From: Physcomitrium patens
Lineage: Eukaryota; Streptophyta; Bryopsida; Funariales; Funariaceae
Direction: 5' to 3'
DNA length: 64,000 nt
Assembly (NCBI RefSeq): GCF_000002425.4
Contig: NC_037256.1
Coordinates: forward strand, 8,588,328-8,652,327
Below are positions 46,754 to 57,320 of the stretch, in pieces (position 1 is the first letter of the stretch; each line of letters starts with the position of its first letter). The position numbers and the translations under genes were made by a program. Under the pieces are notes generated by a model that worked only from the letters and a program-made list of their open reading frames with translations, did not search any database and had not been told where the DNA came from.

Positions 46754-49700
46754 ATTTTTATTTTATTATTTTTATCTTATTTTTTTCTTTTTTATTTTAT
46801 TTTTTATCACTTGTTTTAAGTTACATCAAATCATAACTATTGTTTGGAAGGTATTATCTAAAAAGTTGAAACTACAACCACTTGATTAATTAGCTAACCA
46901 TTAAAATAATCACACAGTTAGTTTCTACTACCTTTTAAACTTGTTGTGTAATTATTATTTTTTTCTTAAAGTGGATAGGAAGGATTTTTAGCTGACAGTA
47001 TGTAATTAATAATAATAGAATGATTAACATAAACTTGCTGAAGTTTTTATCAATTCCATTCAAAAAGATCAATTTTACAACTACTTACAATTTAATTCTA
47101 GCACTACATGAAGGTTGTCCATTCATGTATAGAATATGTAAGGATATATTTGTATAAGTTCTATTAAAAGAAGATTAGTAAAAATAAATTGAATAATGGC
47201 ATTGCTTTCATCACAATAGTATTTGTACTTAAAGTATGATTTCTTCATTTTATTTAATAAAGCTGCAATGAGTATATATTTTTGCATTAATTGATAGTGC
47301 ATATCTATACGTTGATTATAAATATTTTAAGATGATGCCATGATACTAAGCTCATATTATTGGATTGCAATTAAAACTACTACAAACTTGGTTCTTAGAA
47401 GAAGAAGTTATTGCATGGTTTATTATTTCTTAGGGAACAAACATATTACAATACTGTGTACAAATATGTTAGAAGAAGGTAGATGATTGTAAGTAGAGTT
47501 TCAAACAATAAGATGCTAAGGAAAAGATGAAGATTTTTTAGCATACAAATCAAATAGATAATTACAAAGGTATGTGTATTTGCACCTACGCTTGATTATT
47601 GTCCTATCTACATGCTAACAACTATGTTTGCACTCAATCAAACTTAGGCATTAGGAACTAAGTGTCTTTTCATGATAGTATAGCTTTGAGAAAAAAAATA
47701 ATAATTGAATACTTTGGAGAAGATAGTCAAATTTAGGATGTTCATATTTGAATAGAAGCATTTGAAATAAAGATGTTAAATGCTTCTTAGATCAAGATTT
47801 GTAAAATAGTTATTGTATGTTTCAAAGAAACTACAAGATGTTAAAAAAAATTATAGAGACTTTAAACATTTATATTTAATCATTTTAATTGTACAAATAC
47901 TTTTAGACCATAATTTACAAGCTTATTCTAGTTTAATATATAGTAAAAATAATTGCATGATATCACCAAAAAAAAAAGACAAAATCCAAGAGAGAAGAAA
48001 TAACTTGGTCCTAGGATTTAATCAAGTAAGCCAATCTCAAACTAGAGACATAATTTTTCTCCAAAGATTAAGAGATTCAACCAAGTAAAATTAAATATAC
48101 TAAAAAATCATGTTATAGAGTTTTTCTACAAAAAAAGAAGTCCTTTGTAAAGTACTTGCTCCAATGCATGAATCAAGTAAAGAATAAAAGGTCAAAAAAT
48201 TAAAAAAATATACACTTCAAAGGAGATATAAGATTAATCTATTAAACTATATAAGATGCATATATTTTAATTGATTGGCTTCCTCATAAAAAATATAGAA
48301 AATAATTTTATTTCCTCAAAAAAGATAGAATAATGTATCAATTGAGTACAGAACATAGACAAAGCTTACTAATAAATTATAACATTACCAACACATCATT
48401 CATGCTAGCATGATGGATTTGAGATCTAATTACTTCAACTCCAAATTTTGCATTAAATAACTTCATTGTAGGATCTTACTTAACATAATATTAGTCATAA
48501 GCATCTTGTAGTGATTTGAACTACACTAATAGCTTATGGTAATATTTATATTTAATAATTTAAATTATATTAATAACTCTTGCATGATCTTTTTGGAGTA
48601 ATTATTTGCTTCTACAATAATTTTAAGATAGACAAACAAAGATTTCAAGATTATTATTTATTTTCTTGAAATTTATAAATAATATTAAATCTCAACTCAA
48701 GGATCATCTTTATGCACAAATAATACAAAATACTTTTAGAAATTGAAGAAATAAACAAATCAAAAAGTATTGATTTATGCTTGATCATATGAAATATATT
48801 AATATCATATAGACCATTAAACCATTCCTTGACGAATCCTTAAAATAAATAAAGATTTATCTTCTTGCATAGATTTAGATTATTTTTGTAATACATGCAT
48901 TTAATTATAGATGAATCATCCAACTATCATAGCAGTTATCCATAACTTCATTTCAATTCAACAACTAACAATAGCATTGTGGTTGTTGTTAAGTGCATTG
49001 CATCAACCAACTTCAAGCTCACAACTTTTGCTTATTTTTTTACAAACTTTTCCATAAAAGGATTGATTTTCTACAATTTTCTAAAAAGATAAAATCTATT
49101 TATAAATAAATATATGGCTTTGTTGAACTTCATATCTTTAAAGCCTACTTTACTTATATCCTTCAAATCAATCTTATATACTTTACAATATAACATTTTG
49201 AAACTTGCCAACATCCAATTTTAAAATCTTATCTATTCAAGAATAGAAACTAGCAAAAAAAACCTTTTATACCAATATCCTTCACCCTAATTCTAAACAA
49301 ACCTAAAAAAAAATTTACTAATTTTATTCAAAAACTTTGTTAAATATGCATCTTCTTCCTTTTTTTCTTAAATTTGCTCTCTTACTTACAACATTGCATC
49401 TAAGTCTCAACAAAAATCTAAAGCTCTATTAATAATATCCAAAAAAACTAAACTTCCATTATCCATATGCTTAGTGTTATTTATGTAAAATAAACTACCT
49501 CAAGCATTAAGAGAAAGAGCAAAAAGAGGGAGCTCACTTTAATTCTATAGGCATCAAATCAAAACGAAGGTAAGCAGCAACATATAATATAATATTGTAT
49601 AAAGATAATATTGTGGGAGTGGTGTTGCATGGTTCGTGAATGAGGCCACGACTGTGTGAAAATTGATGTTTGTGGTAGTGATATGTATCTTAAGAATATT

Positions 49701-50085
49701 TTGATGTAAACTAAATTTAATTGAAGAGATTGGAAGAAATTCTGTACCTTAAGTATACCAATAATATAATAGAATTTAAATGTGGTGATATTTTCCCAAT
49801 CTTCATTTCAAATATAAAAAATCTACCGTGAAGACCATTAAGATTATGCAGCATGTACGTTGCATTGCAATAAATTATTGCAGTGACATACATTAGGACC
49901 ATATGCCTGAAACGATAAATTAAGCATTCTCAACATATCCGTGAATCCTGTATATTGATTCATTTATAGACTTCTATTTGTGTGTGTGGGTTTCTTCTTT
50001 CTTTTCCTTTATTGTTTTAAGCAATATTTTCATCATGATCTTGCCTTAAATGTGTAATGCAGATCTTTGGAAATATTTCGTGAAA

Positions 50086-50114
50086 TATGTATGTATGTAT
50101 ATATATATATATAT

Positions 50115-50147
<33 letters not shown>

Positions 50148-50148
50148 C
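50086..50148. repeat. palindromic TATG/(TA)n/CATA microsatellite
   Basis: TATGTATGTATG, a TA run, CATACATACATA, and a second TA run. The first part is self-complementary and could extrude as a hairpin. It marks the sharp change from AT-rich DNA to the GC-richer gene region. Confidence 0.93.
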
Positions 50149-50214
50149 AGAGTGTAAGCAGCAACACATGCAGAGTGTCATGAGCGGGCGGAATTGGGTG
50201 CTGGCACGGAGAGA

Positions 50215-51150
50215 TCACGATTCCTGTGAACAACACAACCGATGACCCATGCACAGCCGATCCGCGGAGAATTCCGGAACAATTCCTGGAAGTGTCAAGA
50301 GATCCGACCACAAGAGGGGCCAACGATCGCCGTCAACTTTATCCTCCACAAGCTTGACGCAGCTGGTCCACATAAATGGCGTGAACGTTAAAATGTCCGT
50401 GAGGATGCAGTGCACAGCCCTGCTCGACACCACCCCTACCTCGCCTGTCTCCTCCTCGTATCTGTCCATTAGATCCCGCGTGCTCAACCCTGACCAATGA
50501 ATCCTGAACCACCGCATTGCATTCTCATCGGGTTTTGACACTCTCATATGCAGCCAGATTGCGAAGGTGGCGGCATTGATAGGCGGGGAGACGGATCGCG
50601 AGTGGTCTCGCGCGCTGATTCGACCCTCGATCCACAACATGAGCTTTTTCCTCTCATCTAGGCTCATCAATCCTCCCTCCGGCCAGTACTTGACGTCTCC
50701 GGGGCGTTGCCCCAGGGGTTTTAAACGCGGAGTCACGGCGGACTGGCCGAAACGGACCGTTCGTGGCGCCAGCACTCGTGAGGTAGGAATTGAGTAGGAG
50801 AAATGCTTCAGGTTTGAAGTTCTTCTGCTGCGGCTTCCAGAGGGGATCCAAGGGGGTTTACAGCCTGGGGCGTACCGTAGGGCTCCTCCACTTGCCAGCG
50901 TTAAGGAGAGAGGCAGCGGTTGTATGGACTCATCCTGGTCCTTGGTCGCAAGCCCTCCTAGACACGAGACTTTCGGCTCGGCACCAGAGAAAGCTGGCGA
51001 AGGATGTGGAATCTGTGGCAGTTCCTGTTGTTGGATGCTCAAGCAGCTCAAACTTGCAAGTTTCCTTGCGTTTCTCGCATGCCTTTCCTTGCACGTATCG
51101 TGTCGGGCTTCGGCCATGGCATCCTTAGCCCTTTGTAGGGCGGCCTTCAT
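50215..51150 (-). CDS. 311-codon open frame, probable C-terminal part of the SET-domain gene
   Basis: Long open frame of normal GC content, unlike its AT-rich surroundings on the left. It follows the post-SET exon and overlaps its end by 26 nt in another frame (MKAALQRAKDAMAEARH at 51150). No family is recognised. The N-terminal part is basic and helical, the middle is Ser/Pro-rich, and the last ~110 residues (RWFRIHWSGLSTRDLMDRYEE, then WPLLWSDLLTLPG) look like a folded domain with many Trp. An in-frame TGA lies 3 codons before the first ATG, so it is joined to the upstream exon through an unseen intron, or a one-base error, or is a separate short gene. I favour one gene. Confidence 0.5.
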   Translation of the reverse strand: MKAALQRAKDAMAEARHDTCKERHARNARKLASLSCLSIQQQELPQIPHPSPAFSGAEPKVSCLGGLATKDQDESIQPLPLSLTLASGGALRYAPGCKPPWIPSGSRSRRTSNLKHFSYSIPTSRVLAPRTVRFGQSAVTPRLKPLGQRPGDVKYWPEGGLMSLDERKKLMLWIEGRISARDHSRSVSPPINAATFAIWLHMRVSKPDENAMRWFRIHWSGLSTRDLMDRYEEETGEVGVVSSRAVHCILTDILTFTPFMWTSCVKLVEDKVDGDRWPLLWSDLLTLPGIVPEFSADRLCMGHRLCCSQES

Positions 51151-51505
51151 GTAGGGCGTTCAGGAAGAGACTCAGTTGCTGGTTGATAGTGAGACCCTTG
51201 TTGTCTTCTGAATTCATTCTCGTGATTTTGTCCAGTAAATACTTCTCATCATCGTCGCGGCAAATTGAGAGACAAGCTAGCTCCTTCTCGTAGTGGCGTA
51301 TGCTCTTCGCCATAAAACCGCTGGCGGGGTCCGCAATGAACCCTCGACAACGACCCGATCGGCAAAAACATAGCTCCGCCGCTGGTCCGTTTTCCACTCC
51401 CGCCCATCTATCAAACGTATCCACCACATTCAATCCCTTATTAGAACGAAACCTATGGCACTGACTCTCTCCAGTCAATCGAATTTGCAGTACAAGTGAA
51501 GCTTC
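51125..51505 (-). CDS. post-SET exon of SET-domain protein
   Basis: Contains ELCFCRSGRCRGFI, the post-SET motif (CxC...CRGF) whose cysteines bind a zinc ion beside the SET active site. About 45 residues before it (LTGESQCHRFRSN...) have no counterpart I recognise; post-SET usually follows the FDY block more closely, so either an insertion or an unrecognised intron is present. A hydrophilic helix (SIRHYEKELACLSICRDDDEKYLLDKI) follows. The frame is open upstream to about 51505 and ends with a stop at 51125, overlapping the next frame. Confidence 0.65.
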   Translation of the reverse strand, partial: EASLVLQIRLTGESQCHRFRSNKGLNVVDTFDRWAGVENGPAAELCFCRSGRCRGFIADPASGFMAKSIRHYEKELACLSICRDDDEKYLLDKITRMNSEDNKGLTINQQLSLFLNALHEGRPTKG

Positions 51506-51513
51506 TGGTCTTC

Positions 51514-51688
51514 TTAAGGAATCTTGAAGAATTCTTCCTGAGCTCTAATTTTACGATTCTGGTAATCCATGATGCACAAGACCCACTTATAATCGAATGT
51601 AAGAGCTTCTTTCGATATGATTCTGCGGATCGTCTTACCCACGGCATACACTTTCCCGTTCGACCAGCTGCATGCCACAGACTGTAAG
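51514..51688 (-). CDS. SET-C exon of SET-domain protein
   Basis: After an AG acceptor at 51689-51690 the frame reads LQSVACSWSNGK, VYAVGKTIRRI and SKEALTFDYKW. These are the second half of the SET domain: the strand after NHSC-PN, the R-I turn, and the ELTFDY-like segment whose Tyr lines the lysine channel. The exon could end at a GT within 51587-51560; the frame reaches TAA at 51514. The joint with the preceding exon makes a Cys codon (TG plus C). Confidence 0.7.
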
Positions 51689-51836
51689 CTTGCATGTCTG
51701 GTGGTTTTCAATCTGTCTAGACGAATCCGAAATGCCCTTAACTTATTCTAATTTATTTCCTCTTTCGGTGGATCTTCCCCCGCATTGTAGACGTCACCAA
51801 ATAATTCGATATTGTTGCGAAAACATACATGCTTAC
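51689..51836 (-). other. intron of SET-domain gene
   Basis: 148 bp with GTAAGC donor (51836 down) and a TGCAAG acceptor (ends 51689). Removing it keeps the SET reading frame and joins NHSCDPNIVVGP to LQSVACSW with a Cys codon at the joint. It is AT-richer than the exons, as usual in plants. Confidence 0.65.
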
Positions 51837-52435
51837 CAAGGGCCGACAACAATGTTTGGATCGCAGCTGTGATTTGCCATTCCGGAGATGTGCGTCATGG
51901 GATCAAGCACAAACTCTACTTCTCCAGGTTTGCCTGGAACGTCTTTGCTGTGTCCGGGCCACGAGACTCTAACACCGTAGTGTTGCCGCCGTGGGTCGAT
52001 CGTCGCAATGTCGTGATGCAGAACTTCTGAGAGTATCTGTCCACACACTACGAATGCGATTTTCTGTTGTGGAAGATCGTGATCAGTGAACAACTCTTGT
52101 CCGAGCGCACCTTCTCTCACGTCCAACCTCGGCATCGTTGCGAAGCTATTGCAGCAGAATCCATGGCAGTTGCAAGCCACGTCACATACTTTCATAGCCA
52201 TGTGACAGAGACATGTGCCAGAGCACGTGTCGTTCCCTATCACGAAACAATCGCACTCGTACTGTGCCAAGGCCTTGTTAGTCTCGGCGCTCGGGAGAGC
52301 AAGCAGGAGACTACCGCTCATATGCGCATCTACATTTGTCTTCACAGCTTCGCCGATTTCGCTTTTCAAGAAATTCAGGTTCATCCTTACCCCAGACGCG
52401 ACGCTCTCCGTGTAGCTACACCGTCCAGGTCTCAT
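51837..52435 (-). CDS. AWS and SET-N exon of a SET-domain protein (putative histone-lysine methyltransferase)
   Basis: Starts at ATG 52435, with an in-frame TGA 17 codons upstream. An AWS-like cysteine array lies at residues ~69-105 (CDC, CSGTCLC, CDVACNC, CCNSF). It precedes the SET core: a degenerate G-W-G/LF segment (ALGQELFTDHDL), FVVCGQILS, and ISGMANHSCDPN, where NHSCxPN forms the cofactor-binding pseudoknot. AWS-SET-post-SET order is the layout of the ASH1/SET2 group that methylates histone H3 in the nucleus. The usual Gly-x-Gly of the cofactor site is weak, so activity is uncertain. The substrate cannot be told from sequence alone. Confidence 0.75.
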
Positions 52436-52529
52436 TTTCTCGTCCTCAACTCCAATTTGATTACATTTCGGTGCCGGGGAATTTCATCAAATCACTTCAC
52501 CGCCTGCTTCACGGAGCCTGTTTCGTGAT

Positions 52530-53870
52530 TTCTTGGGTTTGGGGTGGAATTTTGGGTTGAAAAGTTTGAATCATTTTTCGAAACCTTGAGAGAGGTTATG
52601 ACCTACGCCTTTTCATAAATGTTTCTTCGGCGCTTGCACCTTTTCAAGTTCGTGATGTTTTTTTCAAAGGGATCAATAATTACGAGGCTGTCAATTGGCT
52701 CGAGCGCGATTTGGGTCAATTAGCAAGGATCATTTTTCCCGGTACGCAGGCCCTGAATCTGGCACGAATGTTGGAAATTTCGCCTGCGAAATGGCGATAT
52801 GCTGCCTTTGACCTAATGCCTTCAGTACTGTTTTTCTACCTGCTTCTGTGAAAAACAAGTGTATTTCGTAACATGATTTTCTTCAATCGCGAGACTGAAT
52901 TTTCCATTGACACAGGAATCTCGACAGGATGCGTCGTAATCGTAGACACATCTGAAAATGACGGCGTATCTCGCCACTGCTACAATTCGAAACTCGATGC
53001 GGGCTTTCAATTTCTCTTCCTCACCTCTTTACACCTTTGTTGGTGTACGTTCTTTCTTCTTTTGATGTTTTTCCAGGTCCATTTCACCCTCCCATGTAAT
53101 CTTTCATACTCGTGACGCGAGGTAGATTTTTGTGAGTGACAGATAGGTAGTATGTAGATTTTACAGTAACCGCTCTACACCACTTCGAAACGGGCCTTTG
53201 GAAAGGGCGTCGCGACGTTGCCTTGGAATTGAACGACTCATTATGGCAGAAGGCAATTAATGCATGAAAGTGAGAAGCATGTCGAGTGAACGTCGTCTTG
53301 ACTAATCCCTCTGGATCACCATCGTCTCTGGAAACTAAGTTCGCTCACGCAATCCCCTGCATACTTGCCAAACGGGAAACAAAGGTGATGCATGAAAGAG
53401 CAACACTATGCACAAGGGAAGAAAATACAGACAGATTGTCCTGTCACAATGCAGCTCGCACATACCAGCCCAATTCACTCGCAATACCCTCGAAATCAAC
53501 TTGCCGACGACGATGATATGATGGTCAGAAATAGCGGTTTTTACCGGAGACAGGCTGTAGACCCCGAGGTACCTTGGTGGAGTAAGCACCGTCACATTGT
53601 GGGGCGAAAATGTTTCTCGTTGCCTCGCTCTCTCCTCTGCACACAACCTCCAAGACTTAAGTCCGCTTGACCAAAAAAAACCCCTAAACCATGTCAATTG
53701 ATTTATGTAGCACGGACATCAGAGGAAGACGACATGCACGGATTGCAGCCGTTTATGGCAGAGTTTCCGATCGCACCCAAATGCAAAGGCCACTGACCAA
53801 AAAACTGAACTTGTCTTTGTAACATTTTTCGCTAGACTCAGGATCGGCTCTAAACACACAAAACCTACCG

Positions 53871-53907
<37 letters not shown>

Positions 53908-56420
53908 GACTTGCCGCCAGGCACTCTTTCTTTCTCTTCCCCACTTTGTCGATTTATTTGTTATTGCCTTACCCAATTCTAGATGAAGTTTAAGACCCAA
54001 GATGAAACTCGGCACGGCAAATACTTACAAACCGAGCTCCGTGCACCAAAAGAAGGTTACGTTTGAGTAGCCTGTCATTTGGCGTTTCTGGTGGGGCTTC
54101 CTTGATGCGACACCAGAGCTTCACGGAACTTCAACCTTCTCTCACCAAACTGTTTGATTCATTTTGAATGAGATTTCTCTGGTGAGTCGAAGTGGATTGA
54201 ATATGAGGGTGAGATCGCTCCGAGTTTTGGCTCTCAAGAGCTGTGAGGGTTTTTGAATTTGTGTCGGCTTTGCAACAGACCCGTATAGTTTGGTGCACAC
54301 TCGGGAACATCAACCTCGCTGCGCTGTGAGAAAGTCTCTTCCACAGGTTTGATTCATCTCACTTATTGCTTCCGATGTGCGCACTGTAGACCTCGGGCTT
54401 TTAATAGTCATAAAGGAACTTACTTGTGAGTCATTTCAAGGTTGGGGTTCAGTTTCCCACCAGCCTCTGGCTCTGGATTTTCAGAAAGCTATACATTTAA
54501 ATTTTAGCCCCTGTTTTGACAGAATCCCTGCAATGACATAAACACTTGTTTCCATGGTGCTTCACACAACAGGCTAGCTCTAAGCTGGATTTTGAAAAGT
54601 CCTGCAGAAAGTACGCAAATGAGTTCCGTAACAAAAAAAAAATAGCCTCGAACTTACGAGCAAACAGAGCGATATGCCAGGTATTTACTTCACAGAAACA
54701 TGTGTGCTTTGTTGCTTATTTCCCTGCAATAAGTATGTGAGTTGGCCTTTATAAATTTGACTCCTGCTCCGTGTTACCAACAAGTGTCCTGCGGTTGTCA
54801 ACTTGCATATTCGTAACAGGATTGACCAGGACCTGGTCAAAGATCCGAATCTTTCTCCTTCTAATTCCGGCGATTATCTTTTTTGCACTGTCAGATATTG
54901 GGAAACTACAATAGTTAATTAACTTCGAGACTCCGGTTGATCGCAGGCTGACACTGGTCTGCACTGAGATTGCGCACATGCATTGGTCCACGTGCTGTGT
55001 GCTTTGAAGCGCAATCGTGAACTTCATGTGCCGGTCGAAAAGATGAAAGAGACAAGGCTGCTGAGGACATCGAGATCAATTCTAAAAACCTTGAATGTCT
55101 CTTCCAGTTTGTGAGTCGAGCTTTCTCCACAACATCGGAACGTCTATGCAGTGCAGTGTGAGGTTGTTGAACTGCTCAAATAATTTCCAACACACAACTC
55201 AATCCTAACTAAGCTACCAACAACTAAACCATTTGATTCTATGCGAGCATCTTTTCAATTCTGTACCTAACTAGATGACGGAACCTTGTCATTGCTGATT
55301 ACGACAACCGTAATGGGAAGTTTAAAGATGTGGGTTTCTGAAAAGTGGGGCACTTTGTCATAACAGCAAGTTGAGGCTTTCCGTGCGAAACACACCGACT
55401 AATCCACCTCTTCACATTAGTATTTTGGCTAAATTGTAGCTTTCTTTGCTTACTTAACTACTAGAGTGACCTATGCATATATCTCCTGCTATGTCACGTG
55501 GTAGACTTTGAACCGTGTGCTTGTGGTCTTGTGCAGACGAGGTAAGGCTTCTCAAATAATTTCTCCCAGGATTAAGGTGAACAACTCAGAGTTCATGGAA
55601 AACTTACGCGTTCGCTCTATTCTTTAAAGGAAAAACGTAGAAATTCATTTATCACATTTTCTCAATTGTAACAGACATTGTGTTTGGAAGGGAGCATGTA
55701 ATAGCGGGAATGATTTCTCGGCTCAATTCTGAGCTGGTCATTTATTGTTCTCACAGTTTATATATACATGAACATTGTACAGTACTCTTTGTACTGTTAG
55801 CACGAGCGAGGTGCTCTGCAACGTGTATTACGATACAATCCAATGACATATACAACGGAGTGTCAAAATTGTTCGAGCCGCAGTCTGACATCCGTATTCT
55901 GAACACCACGGATGAGCCACGAAGCTTGTATATTGGAGAGATTGCGTTGTACGCCATCAGTCTATCTCGTGCTGGAAGTGCACAAATTATTGATGAGACA
56001 ACCCGAGAAGGCGCTGGCAGCAGCAGGCTTATTCAACACAGATACAAAGCAAGTGTTAGCAGCTCAATAATGGCTGCAACTTCCTTCAATTCTTTCCCAG
56101 TCTTGCAAGCTTCAAGTTTCTTCTGTACAAGGAAAGCAAAATCTTGATTAGCAATCCAAATTACTGTAATATCTCACAACACAAACCTCCATTATGAATC
56201 AACAAACCTCAAGTGGACAAAATGGGCATGAAACAGCCAGCGAGTCTACCTGGTGTCATAGTGTGATCTCCCTTCTGACAAGAACCGTTTCAACTGCAAG
56301 CTGAATGAAAGTATGGCATTCCTTTCATACCAAAGGTTTGTAAATATGTACAATGAAGTGACACGGCCCCACTTGCGGGAAGAGTTCCAACGGAAGTCGA
56401 CCATGAGTGGCGACCGCTGC
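52530..56420. other. gene-flanking intergenic DNA
   Basis: About 3.9 kb of intermediate GC between the SET-domain gene start and the PLATZ gene end. I see no protein domain on either strand. The longest ORF, 155 codons at 55680-56147 on the plus strand, matches nothing I know. A 28-base A run at 53877-53905 could mark a retroposed poly(A) tail. Promoter sequence of the SET gene should lie just right of 52435, but no TATA box is convincing. Confidence 0.55.
53877..53905. repeat. poly(A) run
   Basis: About 28 consecutive A on the plus strand within GC-normal DNA. Confidence 0.9.
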
Positions 56421-56426
56421 AAGCAA

Positions 56427-57320
56427 TCAAAAGAACGGCGCTCGGGAAGGGTGGAACTGCTTCCGGGGATGAATTCGCGTACTGGAGTCGTCGAGGCTAT
56501 CGGGCGTGGAGAGACCGTGGAAATCCGGCCAGTCCTGAGCGAAAGCTGGTCCAGAACCGAGAACGGACATGGGGGAGAGGGGGGCAGCCCCATCCTCCAA
56601 TGCCTTCCTCTTGTTAGACGGCACTACCAGCCTGAGCTTGCAGGAAGGACTGCTCCGTCGCTTGGTGCCTTGCTTCTTCGGCGTCACAGGAAAGAAACTA
56701 GTGGCCGTCTCACAGTTCATGGCGCTCTCTCCGTCGTGGCCGTTGCTTACCGAAGGCGCAAGGTGGCTGGAACCCTCCCCACTCTGAGTCGGATTTCCTG
56801 AAATGCTCCGCGCGTCGGTCGGGGGAGAGAGCGTCTCCTCGGTTGCAGACCCACCAGTCAATTCGTGGCTGATTGAAACGAGTTTGCAGTTGATTGAGCA
56901 GAACCTAACCTGGTCCGCCAAGCTCCGGTGACAAGTATCACAGTACTTAGGGGCTCCTTTGCACAATTTGGGCTGCGGCCGGCTTTGGAGGAAAACAATC
57001 TTGGCACTGTTTATGGTGTAGGCCTGAATGTTGGAGATGTCCAGGTACTTGTGAATGTCGGTAATGCGAACTACGTCGCGGTGAGATGCTTTGCGCACTT
57101 GCACCGATGCGTGACCCGAGTGGGACTGACTTAGACCTTCGGGACAGTAAGGCCCCGAGCAACACGTGAGACAGAACTGATTCTTCTCATGCTTCCCTGT
57201 CGTGTGCTTCTTGCAATGCCCGAAGAACTCCTTCCGAAGCAGGGGCGATAACCATGCAGGGCCCTGTCTCTGCGAGTTCCCATTACTCTGTGAATGCTCT
57301 AATTGCGCTACCGATTCCAT
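56427..57320 (-). CDS. PLATZ-family zinc-binding transcription factor
   Basis: 297 residues in one uninterrupted exon. PLATZ proteins are plant-specific nuclear DNA-binding proteins that bind A/T-rich promoter sequence in a zinc-dependent way. The domain spans residues ~20-147: PAWLSPLLRKEFFGHC, the first cluster (C36, H39, C50, C53, C59, H67, H70), then VRKASHRDVVRITDIHKYLDIS, YTINSAKIVFLQSRPQPK and the second cluster (C127, C130, C141, C145 in RFCSINCKL). Two cysteines usual in the first cluster are replaced (Lys near 47, Gly at 62). The C-terminal half is Ser/Pro-rich with basic patches (PKKQGTKRRSSPS, VVPSNKRKA) that could be nuclear signals. Family genes normally have introns; this one shows none. 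Confidence 0.9.
   Translation of the reverse strand: MESVAQLEHSQSNGNSQRQGPAWLSPLLRKEFFGHCKKHTTGKHEKNQFCLTCCSGPYCPEGLSQSHSGHASVQVRKASHRDVVRITDIHKYLDISNIQAYTINSAKIVFLQSRPQPKLCKGAPKYCDTCHRSLADQVRFCSINCKLVSISHELTGGSATEETLSPPTDARSISGNPTQSGEGSSHLAPSVSNGHDGESAMNCETATSFFPVTPKKQGTKRRSSPSCKLRLVVPSNKRKALEDGAAPLSPMSVLGSGPAFAQDWPDFHGLSTPDSLDDSSTRIHPRKQFHPSRAPFF

Larger units (their letters stand above)
44200..50080. other. AT-rich intergenic DNA without recognisable genes
   Basis: Nearly 6 kb of low-GC sequence. I see short tandem repeats and microsatellites (listed separately) but no protein domain on either strand. ORFs of 60-90 codons are of the size expected by chance in AT-rich DNA. Old transposon remnants beyond recognition are likely. 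Confidence 0.6.

Noticed and set aside
53335..53697. 120-codon minus-strand ORF as an upstream exon of the SET-domain gene
   Set aside because: No domain and no link by plausible splice sites; the ATG at 52435 with an upstream in-frame stop explains the start better.
55680..56147. 155-codon plus-strand ORF as a gene
   Set aside because: No recognisable domain, no codon-bias signal I can see, and it lies downstream of a minus-strand gene where UTR is expected. Length is possible by chance in GC-normal DNA.
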